This document shows, in pieces, positions 54,861 to 64,000 of a stretch of DNA of 64,000 bases (position 1 is its first letter; each line of letters opens with the position of its first letter). The notes under the pieces were generated by a model. It was not told the DNA's origin, ran no database searches, and was given only the letters and a program-made list of their open reading frames with translations. The stretch comes from Synaphobranchus kaupii. Its lineage: Eukaryota > Chordata > Actinopteri > Anguilliformes > Synaphobranchidae. Both the position numbers and the translations under genes were made by a program. Location of the stretch: the NCBI GenBank assembly GCA_029718625.1, contig CM056378.1, positions 67,417,027 to 67,481,026 on the forward strand, in the 5' to 3' direction.

Positions 54861-55722
54861 AAGTAAATGCAGCCCTGCGTAAGAGGAGAAGGCAACCAAG
54901 CGTAATTATCGAACCAAGATGGCGCAGTGTTTTTACCTTGTAGCGTAGCTCGCTACATTCCGTTTAGCAAAGCACAACTCATAAGGTAACTGCGCTGTTT
55001 ATCTTTTTACTTTACAGTCTCTTTCATACAGTTTTTGGTTAGTTATGTCTAGGTTATTCAGGAGTTTCTCCGTGCAGCAGGTCGTAGCCCACATATGGTT
55101 TTGCGGTCTCAGTGACGCAGTGATGTAAGGTAACAGATTATTTTGCCGGTATACCAGTGCAAATTCACTGTTATGTATAAAACGAATCCCTCTGAATTAA
55201 ATGAATATAGCTAACATTACTATATTGTAACAATGGCAAGCTAGCCAGCAAAATTACACATAGCAGCTAGCGATCTATTTGTGTCTGAGACAAGTAAATG
55301 CAGCCCTGCGTAAGAGGAGAAGGCAACCAAGCGTAATTATCAAACCAAGATGGTGCAGTGTTTTTACCTTGTAGCGTAGCTCGCTATATTCTGTTTAGCA
55401 AAGCACAATTCATAAGGTAAATGCGCTGTTTATCTTTTTACTTTACAGTCTCTTTCATACAGTTTTTGGTTAATTATGTCTAGGTTATTCAGGAGTTTCT
55501 CCGTGCAGCAGGTCCAAGCCCACATATGGTTTTGCGGTCTCAGTGACGCAGTGATGTAAGGTAACAGATTATTTTGCCGGTATACCAGTGCAAATTCACT
55601 GTTATGTATAAAACGAATCCCTCTGAATTAAATGAATATAGCTAAAATTATTATATTGTAACAATGGCAAGCTAGCCAGCAAAATGACACATAGCAGCTA
55701 GTTATCTATTTGTGTCTGAGAC
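54861..55722 (+). repeat. 431-bp tandem duplication
   Basis: AAGTAAATGCAGCCCTGCGT starts copies at 54861 and 55292. The copies run to GTGTCTGAGAC and differ at only about a dozen positions by eye, so the duplication is recent. Confidence 0.95.
55045..55128 (+). pseudogene. Possible piggyBac transposase N-terminal relic (copy 1)
   Basis: MSRLFRSFSVQQVVAHI to a stop at 55126. The arrangement R-x-F-S-V-x-Q-V is like the start of piggyBac-type transposases and resembles FTVAQVLE in insertion 2. A near-identical copy starts at 55476. Very short and without a catalytic domain. Confidence 0.3.
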
Positions 55723-56593
55723 GAGCTGTTCCGAGTTTCTTTTGAATGAAATGGCATCTGAAGGGTTTGTTTTGTTCCACTTGAGTAAATTGTTCTGTAT
55801 GCAGTGCAGCAGGCTGTGCAGGTAAACGAATGAGCAATTTATGCGTGACGTAACATGAGGGAGAGATAACATGAGGATGAGTTTGTTGTTGTTGATTATT
55901 ATGCAGGTTTATTTTATCTAGGGTGGACATTTGATTTTATACTTGGACTCATTTCTGGCTAATGAGGCTCTGGTGGAATACAAGATTCACTGTGCTGCTA
56001 CATGGGTTTGGAAGGCTTTTTGGGGACCACGGGTAGGCTAGTTAGTTGTGTAATATGAAACACACCAAAAACACATCTAAAAATGAACTTTTATTGCCAA
56101 TTATCAGATTTTATTGTAAAACATAAAAAATAAATCATATTGAGACTTTTCTGGAACCTTGCCATTTTGCACAATTTGGCACAATTTGTGCCAACTTTCG
56201 TAACCGAAATGGTTCACCTGAAAAAAAGCTCTGTAGAATTTGAATGGTTTGAGATATTGACACAATGTTTTTAGCAGAGATAGGCATATTGAGGAATCAC
56301 AAAGAGGAGTTATTTCCTCCATAGCTCTTGTAGCTCATCAGGTAAAAAATCTGAAATGTGAATGTAGGTACCCGTTTTTTAGTTTTTTCACAATTTATGT
56401 ACATAAATTGTTGTAGTTAAGTAGCAAGAAGTGTATGTATATGAATTATGACTACTTAGTCATAATAGTGCAGTTCTCTGTTTTAATAAAAGCTATGAAC
56501 CATATTTGTAGCCATTTTTGAGATAAACAGCTTTGTTGGTCACTAGTGAAAACAGGCGAAAATTATATTTTGCCCTCGGTAGGAAGAGGTTAA

Positions 56594-57439
56594 GAGAAAG
56601 TTCAATGGAGGATAACTTATTCAATAAAATATTATGGTCAACGGTGTCAAAAGCCTTTGATAGGTCAATAAAGAGTGCAGCGCACTGCAGTTTGTTATCC
56701 ATAGAGTTGACAATATCATTTATCACAAGAGTTGCTGCTGTTAATGTGCTATGACCTGGCCTAAAACCCGATTGCTGTGGTTGTAAAATGTTATTAATCT
56801 CCAAAAAGGCCCGTAGCTGAGAGTTAGCTAATGATTCTAGGACTTTGGCCAGACAGGAAAGTTTTGAAATTGGACGATAGTTATTTAAGTCACTGGTATC
56901 ACCCCCTTTATATAGAGGAATAACTTGAGCTGCCTTCCATAGGTTTGGGATTCTACCTGAAATAAAAGTTAAATTAAAAATGTAAGCAAGTGGTGAAGCA
57001 ATTATATGAGCACTGAGACACAAAAGGCAAGGATCTAGATTGTCCTCTCCCATTGACTTCTTTTTATTTATGCTAGCCAGTGCTTTGTAAACATCACTAT
57101 AACTTACAGGTCTAAAAGAGAATTTGCTCGGACAAAAATAATTAGGTAAAGTTCCTAATACTGGGCTAAGGGTATAGCTTTCTGGAACAATTTCACCAGA
57201 CAGCCTATCAAACAGATGGCCAGAGGAGATAAAATGATGATTAAAAACTTCAGCCATATATGTTTTATCTATAACTAAATAATTTTCACTAGAAATGCGA
57301 GAAGGAAGAGTAGTGGTAGGATTATTTTTTAAAGATTTTACAGTTTTCCAAAAGCTATATGCATCTCCATTACAGTTTAAAAGAGAGGTCAAGTAATAAT
57401 TGGACTTTGCTTTTCTTATTATGCTAATGCACTTGTTCC
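56594..57439 (-). pseudogene. L2 ORF2: reverse transcriptase N-terminal half
   Basis: Contains WKAAQVIPLYKGGDTSDLNN, YRPISKLSCLAKVLES, QQSGFRPGHSTLTAATLV and FIDLSKAFDTVDH (first catalytic Asp), ending SSIELSL at the insertion. Upstream of 57439 the frame continues in the linker at 60140. No internal stop is present. Confidence 0.9.
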
Positions 57440-58503
57440 TTAACTCTATAGGCTTTGGCCCCCTAGTGGTGGGACGCATGCGGTCCAATTTTTTATAGTG
57501 TTCATATTTCTCTTAAGTTCTAAATTATAACGTTAATAAAACACGGAACTTTCGACGCAAAATTGTTAAAAACAGTCACAGCCTGCGAACACATTCGTTT
57601 ATATGCTTATCAGCTCTCAGGTTACACTACAGAGCCATAAAGCAGCAGGGTGCTAATAGCCCAACCCACTTTTTTTATTTGTTTACAGCCTTCACCTCGC
57701 CGCAATCACAGGCAATAAAATGCGTATCACAAAAGCTCTTGGTACCATTTCAACACGCTGAAAAATCAAGATCCGATTCAGGAACAATTGTATATTATTG
57801 AAAAGTTGTATAAATAAACATTAGGTGTTTTTTTCCCGTGCTCACTTCAGTATGCATACAACCGATATACTTCCGGTTTTGTATAAATACATTTTATTTT
57901 CTACAAATTCTCTTGATAAACATGTTTAAGCAACCAAATACGATACCTGGTTATGCAGTTATAACCCTTTTCTGAAGAATCCTCAACGTTTTTTCGTAAC
58001 CCATTTATCCATTATCCAGGAAAGTCTCAATTTCCACAGTGCGTACCCTTCGCTTTTGCGTTTGTACTACGTTACTACCGTTGCGTAAAAGCATTACTAG
58101 ACTGCTACAGGAATGATCTAACGTAAAACACGTAGATTATCTTCTACGGGGGTTCCTGCCCTTTCAAACGAAGTAAAATATGTCATATTCAAGCGACTGT
58201 GAACGACGCTGTATCCACGCGTAAAGACAGCCCATAGGGCAATCGGCTGTGCGCTCCTGACTGTCGACAGCGTCAGATGACGCCTGTGGCCATTTTGACT
58301 GAGTTTATCCTGGAAGGGATGGGCTGGATTGCTGTTACAATTACGTTTTCAGTCTATCCCGATGTATTTAGCAATGTGTAGCTTTTTTTGTGAGCTGAAA
58401 AAACGTCACAGACCAGTCTTTCTCTGTACGCAGACACGGGCCGCTGGTGATGTCTTTGCTGCTTCAAAGTTTACGATTATTTTATACATTTATACGCGAA
58501 CGT

Positions 58504-58636
58504 GGCAATCAACGGTGGAAAGAAGAGCGCTTATTTCACGGTTGCTCAGGTTTTGGAGGTGAAGAAGTGTCCCAGAGGCGAAGAAGTCTGTGTTCTGGCA
58601 GAGCAATGACTCTGGCATGGACCCGTGCCTGGACAT
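58504..58636 (+). pseudogene. PiggyBac-type transposase first exon, degraded
   Basis: FTVAQVLE is readable in one frame near 58536. After a frame change VPEAKKSVFWQSNDSGMDPC leads to LDM at a strong donor (AT followed by GTAAGT) at 58636. Acidic, low-complexity N-termini of this kind are usual for piggyBac-derived proteins. The start codon and the stop-free frame are lost. Confidence 0.45.
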
Positions 58637-58662
58637 GTAAGTGTTTTTAAAAATATATAATA

Positions 58663-58705
58663 CAAATTATTATTATTATTATTGTTATTATTATCATCAT
58701 AATTA
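58663..58705. repeat. (ATT)n microsatellite
   Basis: TTATTATTATTATTG and further ATT/ATC units. Confidence 0.9.
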
Positions 58706-59069
58706 TCAACAGTATGGAGCGCTATTATCTAGAGTATTTTTAGTTTGGTGATAAATGGATTCTCGCAGGAGTTCGCTAGTTAGCTTCTATGGCGTCACAG
58801 GCTAAGGAGCGCCTGCTCTTTGTTTGTTTTCTAGCGTTCATTCGCAGTTTCTTTGTGCAGCAACCAACACAAGGGCTAGTTGTTGAATTTACGCATGAAA
58901 CGACATCCATTCTCAGTACTTTATTTCACGGTTCAGTCAAGACATTACAGTATTATAATAATGTAATTTAGTTCGTGCAAGCTGACAAACGAATTCATAA
59001 ATCCTAGTTAGCTACGATTGCTAATTATGTTGGAGCTAATATCAGACGTACTGTGGATGTAAGATTTTT

Positions 59070-59099
59070 TAATATATATACGTATATATAATATATATA

Positions 59100-59138
<39 letters not shown>

Positions 59139-59165
59139 CTATATATATATTTATTTTTTTTATAA
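59070..59165. repeat. (TA)n(TG)n(TA)n microsatellite
   Basis: TA dinucleotides, then a GTGTGTGTGTGTGTGT run, then TA dinucleotides and a T-rich tail. It lies within the intron between the two transposase-like exons. Confidence 0.95.
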
Positions 59166-59281
59166 AATAAAAATTTTTTTCCACTTAATTGTAATACTTG
59201 CCATATGTCTTTTTGAGATAATTTGTGTTCTCATTTTTTAGTGATTCTACTTAGTAATGTACTTGAATCTGTCTTTTTCAG

Positions 59282-59345
59282 GGAGGACAGTGAAGACACC
59301 CCTCCCCCACCTAACACCTCTGTCGTAGGAGGTGGTAACAGACAG
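59282..59345 (+). pseudogene. PiggyBac-type transposase second exon
   Basis: The acceptor CTGTCTTTTTCAG precedes 64 bp that complete the ATG codon split by the first exon and give MEDSEDTPPPPNTSVVGGGN. The exon is followed by a GTTTGC donor. The phase match across the two exons supports a genuine intron-containing gene. Downstream catalytic exons were not found. Confidence 0.45.
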
Positions 59346-60139
59346 GTTTGCCAAATAGTGATGTATAATTCATTACTTTTGCTGTAAAAAGTCAAGTTGA
59401 AGGCTTGTTATAGATAAACCTGTTATTCTGCTGGCTTATGGGGCTCTGGTAAATCTAACTTTGAAGTACAGTGCCATTTTAAATGTAAAGCAGATTGGTT
59501 GGATAACATTAGGGTAAGTAATCCTTTTCGGAGAGGTATTTGGGCACTTTTGGGCACGCTTTGTAAGAGAATACCCTCATACACATAAACACAAAACATG
59601 TGTAGGTTAATTTTCTTCACATTCTGTATTACAAAAAATGTTTTAAAAGAAAAATAAAGTTTTCTGATGATTGACATGCCTAGACAGAAAGATATGCACA
59701 TGTTTTATATTTGGCGACGTTTGGAAACGTTTCGGGACACCCGGGCCCCGTTTTGGTAAAAATACCAATGCATAAGGAAAGCCTGTAGATATCTTTACCA
59801 AATTCTAAACCCAAGTGGACAACATATCAGTGCACTAGTGTAAGGAAGTCTGGCTTGCTCCAGTACTTTGAAGTTGAAATATTCAGTGCTAAACTGTAAA
59901 AACACAAGGCGTTTTGTACTTTTTTTTGTTTTTTTATGTGTATTATGTATAAACTGTATGTGACCATTTTTACATAAATTTATTCTGATGCAAATTTCTG
60001 AATGGTACAAGCCTCTTCTTTCATTGAAACTTTCAACCATGGATGTGCAGTGAATCGTTTTTGAGATATTGGCACTTAATTGACACTAGTAAAAACTAGG
60101 CGAAAATTGTATAAAATAGGCCAAAGTAAATAGGGTTAA

Positions 60140-60500
60140 TTGCCTAAAGCTAAGCCAATCATCTGGAGTGCCAGTCGTTCTAGCTTTGGACCAAGCTTTG
60201 TCTCTGATATGAATAGCTGCAGAAATATCTGAGGGAAACCATGGGTTACATCGGTTTTTAATCCTGAAGTTCTTATAAGGAGCATGTTTATCAGCAATAG
60301 AATTAAATACATTACAGAAATGGTCCAAAGCTAGATCAGGATCAGGGATGCAACAAGTTCTTTCTAAATCAGAAAAATATAGATCCTGAAGAAAACCCTG
60401 TTCAACAAAATGTTTGAAATTTTGTTTTGTAACAATACTAGAACTATATTTTTGTTTTCTGGCATTTCGAATACAAGCAATTGGGCAGTGGTCACTGATG
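60140..60500 (-). pseudogene. L2 ORF2: endonuclease end and linker
   Basis: ISDHCPIACI carries the SDH motif of the endonuclease active site. The linker then reads LDHFCNVFNSIADKHAPYKN, PWFPSDISAAIHIRDKAW and DDWLSFRQL, ending exactly at the TTAA of insertion 2. Confidence 0.85.
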
Positions 60501-61095
60501 TCCTGAGCAAAGGTATTTAAATGGCCTATTTGTCAGTATAATATCAATCAACGTCGACTTAGAAGGGTTTTTTGTATTTAGCCTCGTGGGTTTCAAGATT
60601 AACTGAGTAAGATTTAACTCAAAGCACAGTTCTTTTAACCTATTTGAACTTTTAGAGAGCCAGTCAAGATTCAAATCACCCATGACTATCAGTTCGGATG
60701 AGGCGTAAGATGACATTAATTTGCCAATGTCTTCTAACGCCTTATTACTTGCAGAGGGAGGGCGGTAAATACCAATAATAGTAAAATGGTCATCCCCCCC
60801 AATACAGATGTCCAGAACAATATATTCATACTTATTAGGCACTGAGGCAGCAGTGAGTTCACATACAGCAAAACATTCCTTTACAAATATCAATACCCCA
60901 CCTCCTTTAGATTTTCTATCTTATCTAAATAAATTATATCCATCAATGTTAATGTCTGAATTTGGTACTTTTCTTGTGAGCCAGGTTTCAGAAAGGATGA
61001 AAATGTCAGGGGAAGTTTCATTCATCATAACATGCACAAAATCCAGCTTTGGAATAAGGCTCCCAATATTTAAGTGCAATAGTCCTAACCCCTGA
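60492..61095 (-). pseudogene. L2 ORF2: endonuclease domain
   Basis: Motifs in order: LLHLNIGSLIPKLDFV, ILSETWL (catalytic Glu), FTIIGIYRPPSAS, VMGDLNLDW (Asp/Asn pair) and LIDIILTNRP. A TAG near 60920 interrupts it after YNLF, and a frameshift near 60525 separates it from SDH. The endonuclease nicks target DNA to prime reverse transcription. Confidence 0.85.
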
Positions 61096-61300
61096 CGAAT
61101 GTTAAATTATCGCGGTGACTCTAAATTAGACGTATGCCTACTATTATAAGTAGATGATGTAGGCAAAATGACGGAAGGTTGAGTATTTATTTGTACAAGA
61201 TTTTTTGCGGTAACACCGTTGGGTCTGAATTTCTGCCGAGGAAGACGTGCAATGCAAAATGTAGACGTACATCCTAACCTGTGGGGGGAGCCAAAGAGAG

Positions 61301-62390
61301 CTATTTGTTGAGTACAGGAAGTAACCAGGGAGTGTTGCAGGGGGTTATAGTGCACGGAAGTAGAAGATATGGCGCATTCAACACATGGTAAACAATGTTG
61401 GCTGTTAACTTACGAGCACCCTGTCGATTTGGGTGCAGACCGTCTCTTTTAAAAAACGAAGAACATTCCCAAAACAAATTAAAATTGTCAATAAAACCTA
61501 GGTTGCTAGCGCTACACTGAGACTGAAGCCATGTATGAAGGATAAGAAGTCTCGTAAAATAACCTATTCCTCTGCCCAGTGTGGGAGATAAAAATGTCTC
61601 TACCATTGCCACTTAAAAGGTTAAAAAGACAGATAAAATCTCCTTTCAAAAGCTCAGATTGCTGGCGAGAAATGTCGTTTGTGCCGACATGGATCACAAC
61701 TTTCTTTATGTCCAAATTCTGAGCCAGAATACCTGGAACTTTGTCCATTAAATTGGAGACTGTGGCACCCGGAAAGCAATAAGTCACTGCCGCTTTATTT
61801 CTAATGTCCCTGACGATGGAATCGCCGATGATAAGTATTTTGGGTGACAGGGAAGGGAGTGCTGGTCTCCGCGAGGGGGCTGCATCAAGTGGGCCTACCC
61901 GAACGTCCGCCCCCTGAGGAGGAGACGGAGAGAAGCCAGTCGGCAGCCGGGAGAGGTGGTCAGCAGGCGGTGCGGCACGTCCTGCAGTAGCCAACGGCGG
62001 CGCAGGCCGCGGAAAAGACGCAGAGGGAGATGGAGGGGAGCGGGCGACAGAGAAGAAACTGTTTATCTCGTCAAGGATGAGATACCAGTTGCTCAGCTGG
62101 AGGGTTTGCGGAGGACAAGGCCGGGAGGAGCAATGGCCATTTCGTTTTCCCCCACGGACTGTAATCCACGGGCCGGGCCCAAGAGGAGTTGAGGAGGCCT
62201 GGGATTTGGGCTTCGCGCCCCATCGGACCCAGGAACTTTCATCTGGGAGCAGGCAAGGTGCTGTGTGTTCCAGACCCATGGCGACACAGGGGAGAGTTGT
62301 GGCCAGGGAGTCGATGAGCAGCTCATCCTCTTTTATCTTTATCCTTCCAGTTCGGCGATCTTTTGGCTGAGTTGGATACAGCTCGTACAT
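61301..62390 (-). pseudogene. L2 ORF1: SGNH-type esterase protein
   Basis: The N-terminal region is proline/alanine-rich and low in recognisable structure. From residue about 184, ILIIGDSIVRD (catalytic Ser) and VVIHVGTND mark SGNH blocks I and III. After a frameshift near 61580 the chain continues TLGRGIGYFTRL, and DGLHPNRQGARKL supplies the Asp-His pair. Esterase-bearing ORF1 proteins are known for CR1/L2 LINEs, where they bind RNA and lipid. The start was chosen at 62390; an upstream start is possible. Confidence 0.8.
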
Positions 62391-62500
62391 CCAGGTGGCG
62401 AGGTAAGTGGTGGCATCGTCCTGAGCTGGGATCTGGGATTCCCGCTTCGATCAGATAAAAGCTTTAAAACCAGGGCGATCGGCAAAAAGCAGCAGGTAGA

Positions 62501-62800
62501 TAAAATAGTGAAATGCTAAAAAATAAAATAATAAAATGCTAAAATCGTGCTAAAAATAATAAAACAATAAAATAATAAAATGGTAAAATAGTGATTAGAG
62601 CAGCAGTATAGAGCGATGAGTTTTCTCAGGAAGACACACAACCTGCAGTATCGATGATTTGCAGAGCACTGGGTAATGCAGAGCAGAGCACTGGGTAATG
62701 TGTGGATCTGCACACAAAAAACCTGTCTAAACGTGAACATTTAAAGTGCACTTTAATTTTACCTTCCAGAAGTAAATTTAGATCACAGTTTCAAGTCTAT
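62501..62800. other. LINE 5' flank with A-rich simple repeat
   Basis: TAAAATAATAAAATGCTAAAA-like units at 62518-62590, then a direct repeat GCAGAGCACTGGGTAATG (near 62661 and 62684). It may be the LINE 5' UTR or flank. Confidence 0.5.
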
Positions 62801-62805
62801 TAATT

Positions 62806-62831
62806 AGGTGTGGTTGAAAAACCACACCTAT
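62806..62831. repeat. Perfect hairpin AGGTGTGGTT-n-AACCACACCT
   Basis: TAGGTGTGGTTGAAAAACCACACCTA is a short perfect stem with a small loop. I recall this motif at the end of a common fish DNA element but cannot name the family. Confidence 0.7.
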
Positions 62832-63249
62832 TGTTATTCCTCAGACTTACCGTTAATATTATTCTGCCGATTTTTCAGAACCTATCTCCTCCTACACCGT
62901 TCACACCATCGACACCATTCATACCTCATATTATACCTTTATACCCCCTCCAGGTTGCTATTACTTTTTACCTTTATACCATATACACTTTTTGAGATAT
63001 TTGACATTTTATCAGCAAAAAATGAATGGGGGTCAATGGGCATGTGCAGTAGGCTAGCTCACGGTGAGAATGCTCAGTATGAGCACTGAGCGGATTTTGA
63101 ATCACTTAACGTTCTGCTCTACGTGAGCGCTGAGCAACTGTCAACCTTGGAAAAATGCAGACGAGAAATTCCATAGCTACTGAAATGATCCTACTCACTT
63201 TAGCTTTCAAAAATAATAATCATTGGACTATAACTACAACAAATCGTGA

Positions 63250-63520
63250 TCTTAGAATTAGAAGGTTCTATCTGCGTTTGGCATAGTTTTGAGATATTGA
63301 GCATCAAGGTTTTCACTCCCCACATCTCAAAAATGGTTCATAGTTTATTATTCTGTTATTGCTAATTTTGTCCCTCATCTTAGGTGTACTTCAAATGCAA
63401 AGTATGAAAATGTTGTGAAATTTGTAAGTGGGGCATTTTGAAGAGCCAAAATTGCAGATAGAACCTTCTAATTCTGAAGAGGTAATTTCGATTGAGAATT
63501 AGAAGGTTCTATCTGTCACT
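63250..63520. repeat. Inverted/direct repeats of TTAGAAGGTTCTATCTG
   Basis: Present at about 63257 and 63499 on the plus strand and as complement (CAGATAGAACCTTCTAA) at about 63455. The motif contains the near-palindrome AGAAGGTTCT. It could mark ends of a small MITE pair. Confidence 0.7.
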
Positions 63521-63654
63521 GAAGGTGCATCAAATAATATTGTTTATTGAAAACTGCAATTATTTTAGTATTTAAAAATCTTGATGCTTATTTCACTTTG
63601 CTGATATCAAAATACATTATCAAAAACCAACATAAAGTGTCTTAGTAAGGTGTT

Positions 63655-64000
63655 GGGCCACCCCAAGCCACCAGAAGGACAGCTGCAACAAAAGACCAAT
63701 GCAAAAATAGCACGACAGCCTCTCAATATAAACAAAAACCCTGACTCACAACAAAGAGGAACGTAGTCCACGAGAAGGAGACAAAACGGGATAAACGTAC
63801 CAAAGCTACTCACTGGCTCACCGTAACACGGAAATGAGTAGAAGCAAATGCCAGGACTCTCTGTAAGAACCAATAACAGGCGAGAATGGAACAAGGAACA
63901 GCTACTCTATACTTCTACGAGCTAAGCAACCAAGTAGAAGCGAAACGCCCGATCTCCCTATGGGAAGACATGCACCGAAGGGCGAACAGAACCACAGTTC
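63655..64000 (-). mobile_element. LTR/leader-like retroelement fragment, inverted copy of 550-880
   Basis: Its reverse complement follows 550-880: TTCTGTTCGCCCTTCGGTGC, AGCTCGTAGAAGTATAGAGT, TCCTTCTCGTGGACTACGTT. Homology ends at about 63680 and runs off the right edge of the window. Confidence 0.85.

Larger units (their letters stand above)
54119..56593. mobile_element. PiggyBac-like insertion 1 in the LINE (TTAA target)
   Basis: TTAA at 54119-54122 and 56590-56593 flanks ends CCTCTTGCTGCC… and …GGTAGGAAGAGG, which are inverted repeats beginning CCTCTT. The insert is 2467 bp. Its right subterminal region (CACTAGTGAAAACAGGCGAA) is shared with insertion 2. It contains a 431-bp tandem duplication and short relics of a transposase N-terminus. 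Removing it with one TTAA fuses the two RT halves in frame. Confidence 0.9.
57440..60139. mobile_element. PiggyBac-like insertion 2 in the LINE (TTAA target)
   Basis: TTAA at 57440-57443 and 60136-60139 flanks ends CTCTATAGGCTTTGGCC and the complement of CCCTATTTACTTTGGCC. The insert is 2692 bp. The subterminal ACTAGTAAAAACTAGGCGAA relates it to insertion 1, as does the left-end TAGTGGTGGGACGC. It holds two plus-strand exons resembling the start of a piggyBac transposase. The catalytic DDD region is absent. Excision with one TTAA restores the LINE frame. Confidence 0.9.
52929..62500 (-). mobile_element. L2-clade LINE, near full length, split by two insertions
   Basis: Read right to left: a 5' region (62.5 kb), ORF1 with an SGNH esterase domain, ORF2 with an apurinic-type endonuclease and reverse transcriptase, and a short 3' UTR. 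The 3' UTR ends GAGATCTTGATCTCAATGAG, then ATAAATAAATAA tail. Without the TTAA insertions at 54119-56593 and 57440-60139 it is about 4.4 kb, close to the usual L2 length. Few coding lesions exist: a frameshift in ORF1, a stop and a frameshift in the endonuclease. It was probably inserted relatively recently, before the two piggyBac-like elements. Confidence 0.9.

Noticed and set aside
61956..62370. Plus-strand GC-rich ORFs (arginine-rich)
   Set aside because: Antisense shadows of the proline-rich N-terminus of L2 ORF1.

Overview
The window looks like repeat-dominated, non-coding nuclear DNA of a ray-finned (teleost) fish. Evidence is the mix of Tc1-like, hAT, piggyBac-like and THAP/Kolobok-like DNA transposons, a Gmr1-like and a second Ty3/Gypsy retrotransposon, L2- and L1-type LINEs, many foldback MITEs, and abundant minisatellites. 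The species cannot be named from sequence alone. No intact protein-coding gene, rRNA or canonical tRNA was found. Nothing prokaryotic is present, and short ORFs are abundant only as expected by chance or as remnants.

Layout. 0-2 kb: T-rich LTR/leader-like repeat, with an inverted relative at the far right edge (63.66-64.0 kb). 2-9 kb: mostly unique sequence with three minus-strand exons (about 6.09, 4.77 and 4.41 kb) that join in phase and resemble the extracellular fibronectin-III-like domain of an interleukin-17 receptor (IL17RD/IL17RA type). This is the only credible host coding material. 9-15 kb: MITEs and a cluster of short repeats. 15.8-18.4 kb: a decayed hAT transposase. 18.5-21.9 kb: a minus-strand gag-protease-integrase element with a tRNA-Pro primer site, probably Gmr1-like. 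21.9-26.4 kb: tandem and dispersed repeats. 27.3-27.8 kb: an internally deleted Tc1-like element. 28-29 kb: tRNA-like SINE modules.

29.2-33.4 kb: an ACGTCC-rich 169-bp satellite in mirrored blocks with CTACCCAGC ends. It is interrupted by a solo LTR, which is itself interrupted by a TTAA-flanked, THAP-encoding element (three nested layers). 34.1-35.5 kb: a hAT-type insertion with a perfect 8-bp target duplication; the uninterrupted paralogue of its target lies at 23.8 kb. 37.2-41.0 kb: a 69-bp minisatellite of about 50 copies whose unit length keeps long ORFs open without coding. 42.3-46.2 kb: inverted MITE modules. 46.2-50.8 kb: a broken Ty3/Gypsy element lacking RNase H and most of integrase. 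50.8-52.8 kb: an L2-like LINE tail, a MITE copy, and a 211-bp near-perfect hairpin.

52.9-62.5 kb: a minus-strand L2-type LINE with ORF1 (SGNH esterase) and ORF2 (endonuclease plus reverse transcriptase). It is split by two related piggyBac-like insertions at TTAA sites, and removing either insertion with one TTAA restores the ORF2 frame exactly. The elements do not act as a pathway. Their nesting gives a relative chronology of transposition, and the most informative observations are those insertion/empty-site relationships.
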